Shown piece after piece: positions 24,701-36,866 of a stretch of DNA of 64,000 bases (position 1 is the first letter of the stretch; each line of letters opens with the position of its first letter). Location: contig WARS01000011.1 of NCBI GenBank assembly GCA_008933995.1, positions 7,531,516 to 7,595,515 of the forward strand. The letters run 5' to 3'. A program made the translations under genes and the position numbers. This DNA comes from Datnioides undecimradiatus (lineage: Eukaryota > Chordata > Actinopteri > Lobotiformes > Datnioididae). The notes below the pieces were generated by a model. It searched no databases, was not told the origin of the DNA, and worked only from the letters and a program-made list of their open reading frames with translations.

Positions 24701-27614
24701 AACACTGGCTTGGAAGGCAATCACTCTCACAAACACACACACACACACACACACGGTTAAAAGGCCACCTGTGGTGAGGGTCTCTTTCTGGAGGGAAAGG
24801 CACTTGGCGCCGAGGTGCCTTGCAGTACATGGAAATTTAGGCCACTGAACAGCTTGCCAGTGAAACACAAACAAAACAGGTAGAAATACCCACACAAACA
24901 TACAGCAATGAGCCAAAAATGTATACGTCTGTGTCAAAGGCATAAGTAAATGACCATTTCTATCCATTTTACTTAGTAAAACTAGTAAAACTAGTCCATA
25001 GCTCTGCTGGTAGCACTATGCAGGCACAGCAGTGCTTGTTTTAAATGCTAATACCATGTTAACATGCTGTCAATGACAATGCAATCATACTAATGTTTAT
25101 TAGCTGTAATGTTTACCATGTTCACCATCTTAGTTTTGCGTGCTAGTATGCTAATTTGCTAAGTAGCACTAGGGACTAAGCAGAGCTAAGGCTGCCGGGA
25201 ACACATTGGTTTTGCAGGTATTTTTCGTAAGCTGTAAAGAGGACTGGCCAAGGTATAACTTCATCCTTTCAGGTACCCTGAATATCTGCAGGAAATTGTA
25301 AAACAATAATGCACTAGTTGTTGGAATATTTCACTTAAGAGAAAAAACATTAACGTCAGTGTGGCTAAATGAGAAGCCAGAGGCTCTCTATGGTCATTAG
25401 GCCTCATCTTCTGGAGACCATGAATTTATATGTGAACTCATAAAATAGTCATATTGTTGCACAGGCCAACATTGGCTTCGACAGAGCAACGCTGCAGCAT
25501 GGCTGAAAAGTCTGTCTAGAGGTTTAAGGTTTAAGTTGAAATACAACATATGAGCTGAGGCAACACACACATTTGTTTCTTTACGACTCTTCTGTCTGCA
25601 CTTTCTACTGGCACCTCTCTCTCATTCTCTCAGAGCAAGAGGAGCTTCTCCAACATTCCTCCCAAGTTAAAGCGCAGCATGGGGTTCTTCACAGAGGAGC
25701 TGAACACTCACACACACACACACACACACACCACACACACACACACACTTTCCTGTCGTAACTCCTCAAAACCACTTTTTACAAAGCAAACTTTTTGTCT
25801 GTGTCAGATTCCCACTGTTTCACTAACACTTATTGTTACAGGGGCCATTCATTATTTCCTCATCCTCTTTTTCTCTGTCTTTTCAAAATTACAACAGGAT
25901 CCTTTAATTTCTTCCCCCCATTCTTTATTTCTTTCGAGGCATTTTGTTAAGTGCCAGCCTCAGTATTATGTTACATCCATCAGTGCTGTATCACACTGAG
26001 ATCCTCTCTCTGTTTAGCTAGGGATTATTCATCGACACCTGTGCCACAACCTACTAAAACCTTCACAGAGCTTTGTTATGTAAAATTGAAAACAACATCT
26101 AAATTTTTGTTGTGAAAAACATCCTCACAATTTTAAAATAAAGAGTTGGAAAAAAATAAAACTGTGCACACTGTAATGCAAAGACTAATGAATAAAATGT
26201 TGATTGCTTGTTATTACTCTACAGCTTTATCAATATATTAAAGATATCTCATAGTACTTGAACTATGGACAAACTGTATTCACAGTAATGTAAAGTGTTA
26301 TAAAAAACTTGGAATTATAGAGAAATCCCTGTTATATAAGACCTCTCTCACGTGTACGAAACACAAAATAGTAGAGTAAAAGTCTTGTCTGACCACAGAG
26401 GGTACTGGAAAATAAACTGGCGTTGCATGGGTCTGCATGCGACTGCATGAATTTGATGCTTTGCCTGCAGCACTTGGTCACAAGATGCACTCACGTCTAC
26501 AACTATCACCACCTACAAGCTGTCTGGAGTGTGTTCTTGTCGCCTACCTCACTCTGAGTGAGGCCCCTTGGTATGTACATGTATCCATGTCCCAAATCCC
26601 ACTAAAGCACCCTCACCTTTGCCTCACCTCCTGCTGCTGAGAGGAATTACCTCATTCTGCTGTTGGACCTTTTCCCATATTAATAACTGCCTCAGGGCAA
26701 GTCACAGACGTTTAATACTCCCTGAATGCTTCCCTTCACCAATGGCTGCAACTAATGATTATTTTTAATTATTGACGATGTTGTTCATTGGTTTTTGATT
26801 TAATCGGTTTAGAATTCAGATTCAATTCACAAGTTCCCATTGTCTAATATTCAACTTACAGTAACATAAAACAGAAAAGTACAGCTTGAAGTAGATCACA
26901 TGTTTGCGCTTTTGAATGATAAATTACTAATAATTAATCAATCATTCAAATTTATTTTTGAGTGCTACATATGTAGTTTAAATTGGAAAGCCAGATAAAC
27001 ACGTGATTTTGCAAAATGATACATTAATAAAGTGTTGGCTAAACATTTAAGGATGCTAAACAGTTTATTTAATTACATATAAATGATATTCTATTAAGGG
27101 GTGTGCATGTAGTGCAAGTAACGAACAATAAAGTACTAAAAGTACTATTAAGAGTATGATAAAGTTGCTCATTGACTATTTAATAATAGAGATTCACCAA
27201 ATGTCTGGTGGGATAAATAATATATATATATGGGATAGTATCTTGTTGAGAATGTTTTTCCAATAATTCGATCCATTCATTAACTGGAAATATAATAACT
27301 AAAAACACAAGTTTCGGTTTATTAGCGTTTAACTGTAGGTGTTATTTAAATTATTTTTTTTGTTATATTAAATGAACCTCATGAAAAAAATGACTTAATC
27401 ACACTTCACCTAAGCAAGCATCGTCCGAAATGTAACAAAAATCTGAAGCAAAGTTTTACTCCAAAAGTCAGTCACTGTCATCCTGAACAGCATTCAATGC
27501 AAACTGGTACCTGTGTCTGTGAGTGAGGCTCTGCAGAGTCAAAGCCCGGGACTGGATCTCCAGAGGCAGGAAGCCGAGCAGCAGGCACAGCCACGCAGGC
27601 AGCAGCGCACACAT
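21710..27614 (-). CDS. adm2: Adrenomedullin 2 (intermedin) preprohormone
   Basis: Two coding exons, 27614-27511 and 22118-21710, join in frame (CAC AG|G TTG) to 170 aa. Exon 1 encodes the signal peptide, a Leu-rich stretch ending near EIQSRA. Exon 2 encodes a variable propeptide, a basic site RGRR near 111-114, and the mature hormone at the C-terminus. The mature region is recognisable: VGCVLGTCQVQNLSHRLYQL with the disulfide ring Cys132-Cys137, and the tail PHSYG followed directly by the stop, so the last Gly would donate the amide to Tyr. ADM2 is a secreted calcitonin/CGRP-family peptide acting on CALCRL-RAMP receptors, with vascular and fluid-balance roles. The intron is about 5.4 kb. The neighbours ppp6r2, miox and lmf2 match the human ADM2 locus. 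Teleosts can carry duplicate adm2 genes, and I cannot say which copy this is. Confidence 0.96.
22476..22496. repeat. (TG)n microsatellite in the adm2 intron
   Basis: About ten TG units just upstream (in gene direction) of adm2 exon 2. Confidence 0.85.
23100..23127. repeat. (GATA)7 microsatellite
   Basis: Seven uninterrupted GATA units in the adm2 intron. Confidence 0.95.
24733..24754. repeat. (AC)11 microsatellite
   Basis: Uninterrupted AC units in the adm2 intron. Confidence 0.9.
25044..25230 (+). repeat. Percomorph-type interspersed repeat (TTTACCATGTTCACCATCTT family)
   Basis: The stretch holds a chain of phrases (aacatgct, tgtaatgtttaccatgttca, ccatcttagtttt, gctaatttgctaa, agcactag, ggttttgcaggta) that I recognise as an abundant repeat of percomorph fish genomes. 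The copy is diverged. I do not know its formal class. Confidence 0.6.
25706..25748. repeat. (CA)n microsatellite
   Basis: CA units with one CC interruption near 731, within the adm2 intron. Confidence 0.9.
26743..26960 (+). repeat. Interspersed repeat related to GGGATGCAACTAACGATTAT family
   Basis: Starts ggctgcaactaatgattatt and continues with ttattgacgatgttgttcat and taatcggttt. This resembles a very common fish repeat whose ends contain ATTAATCG-type palindromic words. A second, more decayed copy lies at 39359-39610. Confidence 0.6.
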
Positions 27615-27899
27615 GTCGGCGCAGGGGAGACGCACTGCGGATCTCAGGCCAAAATATGACGAACGTTTTGTATAGTTTTTTTTAATGCGTAAAAAACCGT
27701 AAAAGGTATTTTAAAGTTGACAAAAAGTTATTTAACTAAATTGTGCCAAAAAGATGAGAGACCTTAAGAGCATCACCGGCCCTGTCCTCTGCATCCTGTC
27801 TGCGCACTGACCTACTCGTTTTTAATAAGAATACTGCGAAAAAAGCCGCGAAAGCTCGAAAGCTCACATCGGGAGCAACCAGAGTCCTGAGCTCTCTCC

Positions 27900-27905
27900 T
27901 TTATA
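27900..27905 (-). promoter_or_regulatory. adm2: TATA box of adm2
   Basis: The minus strand reads GGCTTTATAAAGGAGAG about 290 nt upstream of the adm2 ATG. A start site near 27870 would give a leader of about 250 nt. The core CTTTATAAAG is itself palindromic, so orientation comes only from the gene downstream. Confidence 0.5.
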
Positions 27906-27916
27906 AAGCCTAATTG

Positions 27917-27957
27917 AGGGAGGAGGAGGAGGGAGGAGGAGGAGGAGGAAGAAGGCT
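27917..27957. repeat. GGA-rich polypurine tract in the adm2 promoter
   Basis: Repeated GGAGGAGGA units ending in gaagaagg lie just upstream of the adm2 TATA box (pyrimidine-rich on the gene strand). Such asymmetry can allow triplex or G-quadruplex structure and can bind Sp/KLF or CNBP-type factors; that is inference only. Confidence 0.75.
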
Positions 27958-29933
27958 TATTGTCCGTCCGACTCAACAACCTAACCTCTAATGAACCACA
28001 CAACCTAATTAAACCCCAAGAACTGCAGACTTCTTCTGTATGACCTTGGTTATAGAGATGAAGGACTTCCGTCATATTTGTCTGTTCTTGGTGGGGTTCT
28101 TTAAAGCAGACGTCATGGTGGCCTTGTAGGAAGGTGTCCTTTTAATTTTATTATTGGATTATTGGTTTCTTTTCACACAGTGGGCAATTTGTTGGCAGAG
28201 TGAGCTTGACCCAATTAGAAATGAACTGCTGAACCCATCATTAACAGGTAAGGTCCTGTTAAAGTTTTGTTTACAGAATTATAACTTTATTGAAATATAA
28301 TGCAGACACAAGCTGGAAAAAACAGTTGGAAATGCTGATGTATTGATGTAAGTGTTTTTCACCCACTAATTTGTGAATTAAATTTAAAAATGGAATAACG
28401 AAACGGACCTAAAAACTAGATGGAATAAAATCACTTGACATACAAATAGACCCTGTTATAGTTCCTGCCGGATTTATGCGAATAACCAAAGAAATAATTT
28501 TCCAACCCATAGAACTGGGTTTTCATAGTGTTTTGAGTGGTTATGACTTACTTAAAATCATTTAACTTGCGTAGTGAGGAGTTTGTGCTGCATGTGGGAT
28601 AAAACTGGTTTAAGCAAATAAAAAATGAACAAAAATCATTGTGGCTTTCAATAACAAAGCCATTATAATAGTAGCAACAGTGCGTTGGAGCTGTAGAAGT
28701 TTACAATTAAAGCATACAGGTGTTAGTTAGACCTTGAAATGTGAAAGAGATTGTTGGACGATTGATTGGAAACTGATAAATACAATTATCCAGCAATAAA
28801 TAGCTCACAGTAAAACTTCACTGATAGTGAAGAGAGATAAGAGAATGGCCTTACAGTATAGCTCCTGATTCTGGCATGAAGGGCTGTTGCCTAACAGAGG
28901 AATCACATGTTGTATCTGAGATGTACATATAGTAAAAGCTTTGTCAGTCCAGATTTATGTCCCATTGCCCTTTTTAAAAGCTATGCCTCAGGTAAAACAC
29001 AGGTTCTTGTGACGTTTGTAAATTTAACTACAAAAACTGACATTTGTCTTCACAACCTAGAACAAGATTCAATCTCTATAAAAGCAGAAAAATAAGGGAT
29101 CCCCTCATTGTTGATCCATCTAAAGAAGAGTCTCTCGGACAGTAAAGTATTTTCAGCTTTTAACTACCCTGCTCCATTTAAGTGAGCTGTAATGCAACAG
29201 TGCAATGGTGGTCAAGTCATGTGTACAAACAGGTCTTCTGTGAGATTTGGAACACAGGGATGTCACTGGACAAATTGTAAGCCATTGGTTCCCATGTTGG
29301 GGGACACGTTCTCACATCTAGATACTAAATTAATATTAGGAGTTGTGAAATGATTAACGAGTAAAGGAAAAGCAAAAAAAACTTAATAAGGCTATATCTC
29401 TTCTTGGTATATACTCTTAAAATATGGACAGAGCTTTACTTTTTAAGCCTCTAAAACACTCTAATTAAACAATTTCACAAGGTAAAATTAGTTTTTATTT
29501 GACATGCTCAATGCTTGCTTTTAAAAAATGAATGACTTTCTTTCATTTATTAGGCTCTCATGGCAGATTTGGAATCAAATCTTTATCCAGGCAAAATCTG
29601 TGGCATACTTTTAGATACTGGATAAGATAAAACCTATCATAAGTGTTCATGTGCAGAGAGATTAATACAGTTGTGTAATTAAGAAGAGCTCAACCAGCTG
29701 GTTATGATCGCCATAGTGTCCTCTGATTTACAAACGGGCAGAAAAGTAAAGGAAAAGACAGTGAGGGGTTTCCGGTTCCACATTGGTCACTGTGATCCTG
29801 TTCATTCTCCTTGTATAACAACAACTCTTCTTTTTTTTTTAAAAGGAGGACACAGATGAGAAGCTCAGAGTCTAAACCTGATTAAAAGAATGCTCTGTAT
29901 GTGGAGGTGGCTTCAGGCCTTAATTAAAGGGCT

Positions 29934-29934
<1 letters not shown>

Positions 29935-29967
<33 letters not shown>
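29935..29967. repeat. (TG)n microsatellite
   Basis: About sixteen TG units in the interval between adm2 and the MOB2-like gene. Confidence 0.95.
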
Positions 29968-29968
<1 letters not shown>

Positions 29969-31721
29969 TGTGACTCAGCAGTTTGCAGTATTACCTTCTA
30001 AGCTCAGTTTCCAACACCGTGAGCCTCAGCTCAGTCCAACATGTGCATTAACACATCTCCTATCTGTCCAAAGAACAAACCTGTGTGAGTATGCGTGCGT
30101 GCATGCTCGTGTATATCTATGCGTGCCCACACTATCCAGACTCATTCCATCTCCCTCTGATCTTTTTGCAGGCAGAGATGCTTTGGCTCTCAATGGACAG
30201 GCTGAGTTTCAGACTTTAACTCTGACAAGCCTGCTGGACACCTTGGGCTGAAATCAGAGAGGAAATCAGACGTCTGGCCTCATTTATAATCTGTAAGTAT
30301 AATCTGTGCAACATCCAGCTTGACTTAGATCAAAATCTGATGTTAAATCCAAATAGGCCAGTTTTTAGATGCAGACTTGATGTTGCAGTAAGTAAAAGAG
30401 GCTGTCACTGTGTTTAAAGCATGCGATCTCTCCACTGTCAGGTTCAGTGAGTGCAGCAGACAAGTTTAGAGAGGTAGCGGTGAGGTGCGGAGACGAAATA
30501 GATATGCTTTCATTGGAACAGACTTTGCAGGGCATTTGCAATTACACTCAAGAAATATTTTACCAGACAAGCTGCTTTTTGTATTTTCAGGAGGTCTATC
30601 ATTTCAGCACAAAATCAGAAACACAAAAGAGCGCAGTACAAGTTCCAGCTATTTTTGCTGAATGCTAAACTTTTATATACACATGAATGTTCTGTGCAGT
30701 CCAGCCAAATGAGTTTACACAGCGCTGATTAAGCTTATCACTGCTGGATAAACCTCTCAGTATTTCACAGTGTACTAGAGTCTTTAAATCCAGTGTCTAT
30801 ACAAATATAGCTATTATTTTATGTAGGGTTGCTAAAATTGTTATTCACACATTTTTAGGTAGCGAAAGGCAATGCTTAAATTTATAAAAAATACAATACA
30901 GGTCATGAAAAAAAAGTCTTTATGCTAAAGTTTTATAAAGCATTATATGTTGGTGTTTTGATGCCTCTGTGTGGTGAAAGGTGGGACTACAAGCTCCCAC
31001 TAAAAGAAAAAAACAACAATGCACAATATTATAATCATTACTTTCTTGATCACATCTTTCCTCTTTCATTACTTTTTATGTTTCACGGTGGATGGATGTG
31101 GCGACTAAAGTCCGTTTGGTCACTCTGTACTATCTCTACAAAAACATATCTGAAGGTATGGTTTACTTTTGTTTCACAAAGTTATCTATGGATCTCCTGC
31201 ACATGGGACACTGTAGTATGATACTCCAACAGTGAAACTGAGGGTAAACTGAGATTAACTCCTAGTCTCAGTATTAGTTTTCTTTCAGCCCTGGATATTC
31301 TTTCAGGATTTGTGACTGACAGCAAAAAACTTGTCTCCCAATTGTGACTTTAAACACAGTATATTCATAGAGACTCCACTGTTATTAGATACTGAAACTG
31401 CAGTGAGTTATACTTGTTTTTGTCTTTGATACTTTAGTGATCATAGATTAGTTCTTTTCATTCTGACATTTACTTCTGTAAACAGGTGACTAACTGCTAG
31501 CTCCAACTTTGTAGCCTATATTTGATTCCATTGTGGCAAATTTGAACCATTCAAAGTAGTTCTTATTTGAAATCTACTAAAAGATCTCCAGATAATCCCT
31601 TGATTACTTTGATATTTGAAAAAACATCATTTTCATCATTTAAGTTCTAGAGTTACAAGAAGTATCCTTCTCTGATGTTTCTTTATAAGTGATTTTATTA
31701 CCATTTGCCTCCATGAGTGGT

Positions 31722-31818
31722 GTTACAAAAGTAACTAAAAGCAACAAATTCATTTTAAAAGTACTGTGTTATACTTGATATGCATGTGTTACCTTTTGTC
31801 ATGCTTTACTTTTGTAAC
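31722..31818. repeat. Inverted repeat with 13-bp perfect arms
   Basis: GTTACAAAAGTAA at 31722-31734 is exactly matched by TTACTTTTGTAAC at 31806-31818, with related flanks (aaagca / tgctt) extending the stem imperfectly. The loop is about 70 nt. It could be a decayed MITE or a hairpin RNA; nothing favours either. Confidence 0.7.
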
Positions 31819-31958
31819 ATGTTATCATAACAAAGGTAATGGTTGTAGAATGCCACCATATTCACAAGTTCCCTACGAGCTTTTCTGGTTGGTGAAGGGA
31901 TAAAAATGGATTTGAAGTACCAAAACGTTAACTTTTTTTGCTTCTTCTGCCATAAATG

Positions 31959-31964
31959 TTTATT
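31959..31964 (-). terminator. Candidate poly(A) signal of the MOB2-like gene
   Basis: AATAAA on the minus strand about 565 nt downstream of the stop at 32527. Confidence 0.5.
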
Positions 31965-32526
31965 ACAGAATACAGATCCATATATAAAGATGCAGAGATA
32001 AGCTGTGCCGTTCCAGATGCAGTCACGACAGTGTAATCACATTTTCATCAACACACCACCCTTGATGTCACTTTTTGTTTATATTAGTTGTGAACCATCT
32101 AGGTTAGTCAATGTCTCACAGAAAGACTCCAGAGGACAACATAATGTTTTTTATGACTATGTTAAGTCTATGAGGAAGACATAAATGACCTTGAAGATCT
32201 TGACCTTATCAAAATACAATAACACACCATTAAGTCAAAATACACTAAACATGCAATATAACAGTTTCACAATAACTGATGACCACTATATACAGATATT
32301 CCTGATCTGGTCTGATCATCTGCTTTTTAAAGCATAACAGGCTAATTCATTCAACCAGCACACTGTTCATAAACAGTATTTTCTTTTTCTATTTTACAAC
32401 TTCCAAAGTAAGTTTAAGTTTGGCCCAACACGGACAGAGACAGCATATATCTTTATAACCAGATACAACAAGTAAAAACATGTGATGAAAGTGTGTGTGT
32501 ACAATACATGTGTTTGCTCCTTAGGC

Positions 32527-35500
32527 TCAGCCTTGCTGTCCAAGAGCTGTGATGAGGTCCTGCAGTGGCTCAGTGTCCTCTGGCTCCAGCAGTGAGTGCT
32601 GCCGGCAGAAGAGTGTGAGGTGTGTGAAGAGTGTGTTGAGGTGTGGGTGCAAGCCCAGTGCGAGTGTCTCTCTGTAATGAGACCAGTAAATGTGAGCCAG
32701 AGTCCTGAAAAACAGCAAAAACACCTTCTGGACGAGAAAGACAAAGCCTGTCGGAAACACTGAACCTGAAAAGGGGAAGAGATAATGGATGTATAAATTG
32801 AAACTGGTTTGTGACGCAAAACAATGCAACACAAATGAAATTCCTTTTACCTGCTTTTGTAGGGAAAACATCTTCATCAGTCAGTAGCTCCTGAATGTAT
32901 GACATGGCATAGTCAAAGTAAAGTGGAGCCGAGCACTTCAACTTCCTGCCGTGGTCATCGGTCCAAACATAAACCCTAACAACACCAACACACAATTGTT
33001 AACACAAAACGAGCTGTGTTCAGCCTTATAAAGGAAAAGACAGAAACCGTGTTTAGTAGATATAAATATTATGATATCACTGCAAGGCCAACTGAGCAAA
33101 CTCAAGCTGCTGATCAAGACCATCAGATGCAGTTGCTAGGAAGTGTTTCCATGGTCACTCTGATAACACTGTTAGATGCTGTCAGATGAAAAATCTAAAC
33201 AGATGCAGCAGAACCAGGGATTGTGGCCTTTTTATTCAACGCATTCTTCCTCCACGTCAAAAAGTCCTGGTACCTACATTACCCACAATGCAACTTTAGC
33301 ACCAACAGTTCCACTGCAAGATAGAAGCTGACAGATTTGAGATTTAAAAACTGAAACAATATGGAGACTGATATAGTGATTTAAAAAAAAAAAAAAAAAA
33401 AAGACCATTTCTACGGGGATTGTGCACCAATTTAGCAGTGATATTAGTCTGCGAAGGTACTCAGGAGGCAGCTTTCTTAAAGCTACAGTGCAGGAGTTTC
33501 AAATGAACGTCTATTCTTTTTGAACTCTGGAACAGAACAAGTTCACACAATGCTGATTCAGCCATCACCACCCAGTAATTCCCTCTGTATTTCACAATAT
33601 GCATAGTTTTTAAATCACATGTCTGGTGTGACATCCAGTGACAGGAACAGTAGTAAGGACTCTTAGGACAACCTGCAACGCCTTTAATAAAGAGTTTAAT
33701 TGTGGAGCAACCACAGCTACAGAGGAGGCTAGCAACTGGGGACGAGGTGGAGCCTATGAGCATATGTTCATTTAGCAGTGTTCATTTAATTACATGTCAA
33801 AGAACATAAAAACATGCACGACAATATAACTTTAAACAAATAAATATCTAAAAAATGTAAAACAAGTGAAATATTTCTTATATGACTTAATAAGCAATTT
33901 TTATGCACTTAGATCAGAGGAAATGCTGTTCACACTTTGATGCATATCACATGAATTTACCGCGATGCCAGTAAGGAACTGATACGTCCATGATCTGTGA
34001 ATATCGGCTCTCAGGCTCGAGTAGAGTAGAGACTTTGGTGTGTCATGCCAATGTAGTTTCAAGCCCCTCGCCTCAAGCTGAGCCAGATGTCTTGGCCTAA
34101 CTTCACAGCGCCAGTTTTTGGTTTTTTTGTTTTTTTATTATTTTCAAACTTATAGTCCTCAGCCCCAAACAACACTGACACAAGCAGGGGAGACCCCTGC
34201 AAAGGAACAAAAGAGGTCCACTTTAAATAGTGGAGATTAATAGAGTATTGTTCCATTTGTGATGCCCCAAAGGTACATTAGTGAAAAAAACAGAAATTCA
34301 TCTTCCAGAAAAAACCTCCCAGTTACTCGGGATAGTCGACACACTGTGCTGTCAATCATTTTCATGGTTTTTGGACTTTTTCTTTTGGGTATAAAAATGA
34401 TTCACTGGAATGCTTCTGTTGATATCTGGGAACCTTATATAAGACTTGAGGTATCTCAACAACAAACAGGGGCATAACACATAATTCTGAAGCAGAGGCG
34501 CTTTTCCTGGGCCCCTCTCCACATCCACAACTTTTCATTTTAGCATTTTTGTGGACTCTCCTCACAGGGTGCTGTATTCTTTATAGTTTATATTTATACC
34601 CTTTTCCCACAGTATTATGCCCCAGGATGAAAAGATACCACAAGGACAAGGTGAAAATATAATTTCTTTTAATGGGACTTAGGTGAACTGACCCATTAAG
34701 TAATATAATAATGAGTAACTTACATGTTGCCTGGTCCACAGGCAGTTGGGCAGGTGCTGGGAGTGCAGAACTCAGACAGCGCACTAGAGAACAGGTTTAT
34801 GTGCTTGAAAAATGCCACGGCTGAAAGAAATCAATGAGAAGAAAATTACATCTTGTACTTTGTCCTGTGTCTGTTTTTTTCTGCAGTGTGTGTGGGAGGA
34901 TATGGAGCCGAAGTAAACGGGTACAAAACCCCAGAAATATGCTGCTTTTAATGGCATCTACTTACTGTTGCTGGCAAGCCACTCTGCCTTGTCGACGCCA
35001 GGCGGCAGCACTGTGAGGGCCAACACGTCTGTGTGTGTGATCCGCTGGCACACATACTGCTGCTGCAGATAGGGACGCTCCTCCAGATTATTGTTATTAA
35101 TTCCCCTTGAAGAGACAGCACAGAGTTAATGAAGCAGAGACAGACGGAGAGACAGAAAATATAGCTGGGTAAAACAATCGATAGGTCAGTGGATTAATTA
35201 CTCCTGCTGCAGCCAGTAGATAACACTTTTTACGCTCTCTGATGCTCTTTCATCTGTCTTGGCCTCTGTGGCTTGCACACACACAAACATACACACACAC
35301 GCAAACACATACAAACACTGCTGTAACTGCAGAACAGAACCAGCAGTTAATGTAATGAAGGCAGTCAATTCAGAGCCAGAGTAATTACTGTTAATGAAGC
35401 TCACTGCTGCAGTGGTCAGTGCCACAAAGCAAATAACTAAGAGGACTAACGTTGTCTGAGATAATGCACAGAGGTGAGTGCTGAGGTCTGCTGGCTTTAC

Positions 35501-36171
35501 CATACACCTACAGATAAGCTGCAGGTAGTGCTTTATCATCAGTCACATGGAAACTTGTGATAACTACTGAGTGTGAGTTCAGGAAGTGAATGATGATGTT
35601 TGCGAATGCCTGTGTGTACTGGAGTGTCAAACTTGGCAGCATGATTTGACTTTATGCAAAGAGGAAGGCCTTGCTGACGTAGGTAGTGTGTGTGCTGCTA
35701 TGATGGAGTGCTCTGCTCTTGTCTCTTTGAAAGCCAGGATGTTTGTTTTAAGATGAAGCTTTGGATTAAAGTGGATATTTCAAGTGTAGTGCAGTCAGGC
35801 AGCTGCCACACTCGGTTCTTTAGACAGCAGCTGAGAGTTTACTCAGTGTGACCTTGCCTACTGCGATAAGGGAAACACAGTGCTCTCTATGGGCTTTCAC
35901 TCCCCCTGGTGTAAATGAGTGTGTGTGTGTGTGTGTGTGTGGGCTGGGTTTCCAGAACAAGTTTAATGGTCAAAACAGCGGGTCTTTGTCCAAAGTAAAG
36001 GTCATGAGAGGTGGAGAATGTAAATATTAGTCATGCAAAGGTACAGCAGTGCAAATCCTCACCACCAAGAACTTCTCTAATGTCCACAGGAACTTCTTTT
36101 GTTAACATCCTGTTCTGTTCCAGCTCCATGGCATTAACTCAATTACCGCCTCTTGGCTACCAGTTGTCAGA

Positions 36172-36204
<33 letters not shown>

Positions 36205-36492
36205 CACACAAGGAACCCGGAGCTACTTGTGATGTTGTGTTTGTGTGTAAACACGCTCCTCTGTGACCCTGCTCTTCTGCTCTCAGCCATCTGTTTACCT
36301 TTACCTCTGCAGTGTGGGTGAAATAAACAGTCATCTTCAGCTCTGCCAGCTGGCTTCAAAAAGATTCATCTCGGACTAAATATTTGAACAGAAACATGTA
36401 CACATCTTTTCTTGTCTTAATACTTGCTACTTCTCAACATGTGTTCCCGTTGTGAGAGGAATCCACCTTCACTGATGCCATCAGACAAATAT

Positions 36493-36548
<56 letters not shown>

Positions 36549-36866
36549 TATCTAGGGAACATTCCTTGGTAAACCATGTGCAGCCAGCTTTCTAGTCATG
36601 TTTCATCAATTTCTATATCTACACCTCCCTTTTCTGTACGTTCATATATGTTCCTCCAGTTTAAAAAAGTATGTAAAAGTGACTAGAAAGACGGAACAGC
36701 AAAAGAAAAAAACACTTATTTCCAAAATAGGAAACTGAAACATGAGCACAAGTGTGAGGCTGATGAAGAGGATTGCAACTTACAGTTTTTCACTGCCGAT
36801 GTCAGAGGGCTGAAGAGTCTTGCCGTCTGTCTTTGTAGCCGAGGGGTAACTATGGCAACCCCCCAT
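32527..36866 (-). CDS. MOB kinase activator 2-like protein
   Basis: Five coding exons, 5' to 3': 36866-36784, 35105-34966, 34820-34724, 32975-32851, 32765-32527. They join in frame to 227 aa. From about residue 35 on it aligns with the MOB fold of MOB2: EWLASNT, HINL, EFCT, TDDHGRKLKCSAP, LLTDEDVFPTK, LAHIYWSHYRETLAL and HPHLNTL. The zinc site is intact as Cys93, Cys98 (CTPSTC) and His173, His178 (HIYWSH). MOB2 proteins bind NDR1/2 (STK38/STK38L) kinases and compete with MOB1. The DEDVFPTK and HIYW words fit MOB2 better than MOB1 or MOB3. The first exon differs from the mammalian MOB2 N-termini I know: it starts MGGCHSYPS, which fits N-myristoylation (Gly2, Ser6) with a possible palmitoylated Cys4. 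Human MOB2 is at 11p15.5, so its place beside ppp6r2 and adm2 is not the mammalian arrangement. It is probably a fish mob2 paralogue. Confidence 0.9.
33383..33402 (+). repeat. Poly(A) run of 20
   Basis: A-run in the MOB2-like intron 3, about 70 bases before the MITE-like element at 33474. Confidence 0.85.
33474..33834. mobile_element. Candidate MITE in the MOB2-like gene intron
   Basis: The left end reads cttaaagctacagtgcagga and the right end, reversed, reads tttaaagttatattgtcgtg. The ends are imperfect inverted repeats starting TTAAAG. Length is about 360 bp with no coding capacity. The ttaaagctacagtg end looks like a short-element terminus I have seen in fish genomes, but the family is not identified. 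Confidence 0.4.
36172..36200. repeat. (AC)n microsatellite
   Basis: AC units in the first intron of the MOB2-like gene. Confidence 0.9.
36496..36545. repeat. (AC)25 microsatellite
   Basis: Uninterrupted AC units about 240 bases downstream of coding exon 1 of the MOB2-like gene, in its first intron. Confidence 0.95.

Larger units (their letters stand above)
27958..31940. other. Intergenic region between adm2 and the MOB2-like gene
   Basis: AT-rich, with only short open frames. A TG microsatellite lies at 29935-29967. A 13-bp inverted repeat lies at 31722-31734 and 31806-31818. One frame near 30170-30251 follows a tttttgcag acceptor-like site, but no partner exon is evident. In human this interval holds SBF1; nothing like SBF1 is seen here. 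Confidence 0.6.

Noticed and set aside
30170-30251. Short frame after a tttttgcag acceptor-like site
   Set aside because: No partner exon upstream could be found and the peptide matches nothing I know.
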